This document shows, one piece after another, positions 6,372 through 6,517 of a DNA stretch of 6,517 nt. The number at the start of each line of letters is the position of its first letter. The stretch's first letter is position 1. Origin of the DNA: an uncultured Pseudomonadota bacterium (GTDB lineage Bacteria; Pseudomonadota; Gammaproteobacteria; Burkholderiales; SG8-39). Made by a program: the position numbers and the translations under genes. The DNA is taken from assembly GCA_903864555.1 (NCBI GenBank), contig CAIPGJ010000193.1, positions 1 to 6,517 of the forward strand, given 5' to 3'. The notes below the pieces were generated by a model. It was not told the DNA's origin, did no database searches, and saw only the letters and a list, made by a program, of their open reading frames with translations.

Positions 6372-6462
6372 GGGCGCGCAGTCGAGCGGAGAAGGCCAAT
6401 GCTGATTCACACAGCTGCCCCACACGAAATGAGCCATTTTGATTCGACACACGCAGATTTGA

Positions 6463-6477
6463 GCGAAGCCACTTCGC
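6463..6477. repeat. Short perfect hairpin downstream of the third Bug gene
   Basis: GCGAAG at 6463-6468 and CTTCGC at 6472-6477 form a six-pair stem with a three-base loop. No T-run follows on either strand, so a terminator role is doubtful. The arm GCGAAG recurs at 6512-6517 in the probable repeat at the window edge. The rest of 6372-6499 shows no gene. Confidence 0.35.
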
Positions 6478-6499
6478 CGAGAATCCATTGAAACCAATT

Positions 6500-6517
6500 A
6501 TCGTCATTCCCGCGAAG
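6500..6517. repeat. Left arm of a probable dispersed CGTCATTCCCGCGAAG repeat, cut by the window end
   Basis: The last 18 bases include CGTCATTCCCGCGAAG. In many beta-proteobacterial genomes this sequence is the left half of a short intergenic palindrome that continues with a GCGGGAAT-type right arm, comparable to the dRS3 element of Neisseria (ATTCCC, eight bases, GGGAAT). The right arm would lie just beyond the window, so the call rests on the left arm alone. Confidence 0.45.

Noticed and set aside
5208..6497. A 429-codon open frame on the - strand opposite the third Bug gene
   Set aside because: Its translation is rich in His, Arg, Gly and Gln with no domain pattern, as expected of the complement of a GC-rich gene; the + strand has a signal peptide, ribosome site and full family motifs.
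1..6517. CRISPR array, tRNA, rRNA or insertion sequence
   Set aside because: No regularly spaced direct repeats, no tRNA cloverleaf or rRNA-like stretch, and no transposase-like translation were found by reading both strands.

Overview
The window reads as chromosomal DNA from a GC-rich beta-proteobacterium, most likely of the order Burkholderiales. The main support is three separate Bug-type (TctC-family) periplasmic solute-binding proteins in 6.5 kb, a family greatly expanded in that order. Other support is the general GC-rich codon use, a TACAAT-type -10 box placed right at a start codon, and a CGTCATTCCCGCGAAG repeat arm at the right edge. The genus cannot be fixed from the sequence alone.

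Layout: all six genes are on the + strand. (1) Positions 4-1997 hold two tandem but clearly diverged Bug receptors with a 38-bp gap; neither has a TctA or TctB membrane partner in the window. (2) Positions 2114-3286 encode a major facilitator superfamily (MFS) transporter, probably with its own promoter. (3) Positions 3369-5071 hold a translationally coupled pair with an ATGA stop/start overlap: a polytopic membrane protein with a PEMT/phospholipid-methyltransferase-like core, then a protein carrying an HxD...H...R pattern typical of Fe(II)/2-oxoglutarate oxygenases plus a C-terminal membrane anchor. (4) Positions 5072-5387 are a 316-bp intergenic region with an AT-rich promoter/operator-like island and two inverted repeats that could fold in a leader RNA. 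(5) Positions 5388-6371 encode a third Bug receptor. (6) Positions 6372-6517 are non-coding and end inside a probable dispersed repeat.

The Bug proteins probably capture organic acids or similar small solutes in the periplasm for tripartite tricarboxylate transporters encoded elsewhere, or act as orphan sensors. The MFS protein is a probable exporter or importer of unknown substrate. The methyltransferase-like/oxygenase-like pair is the least ordinary part: gene coupling and membrane segments in both proteins suggest they act on the same membrane lipid or hydrophobic metabolite. That role is inferred from motifs and gene order only.
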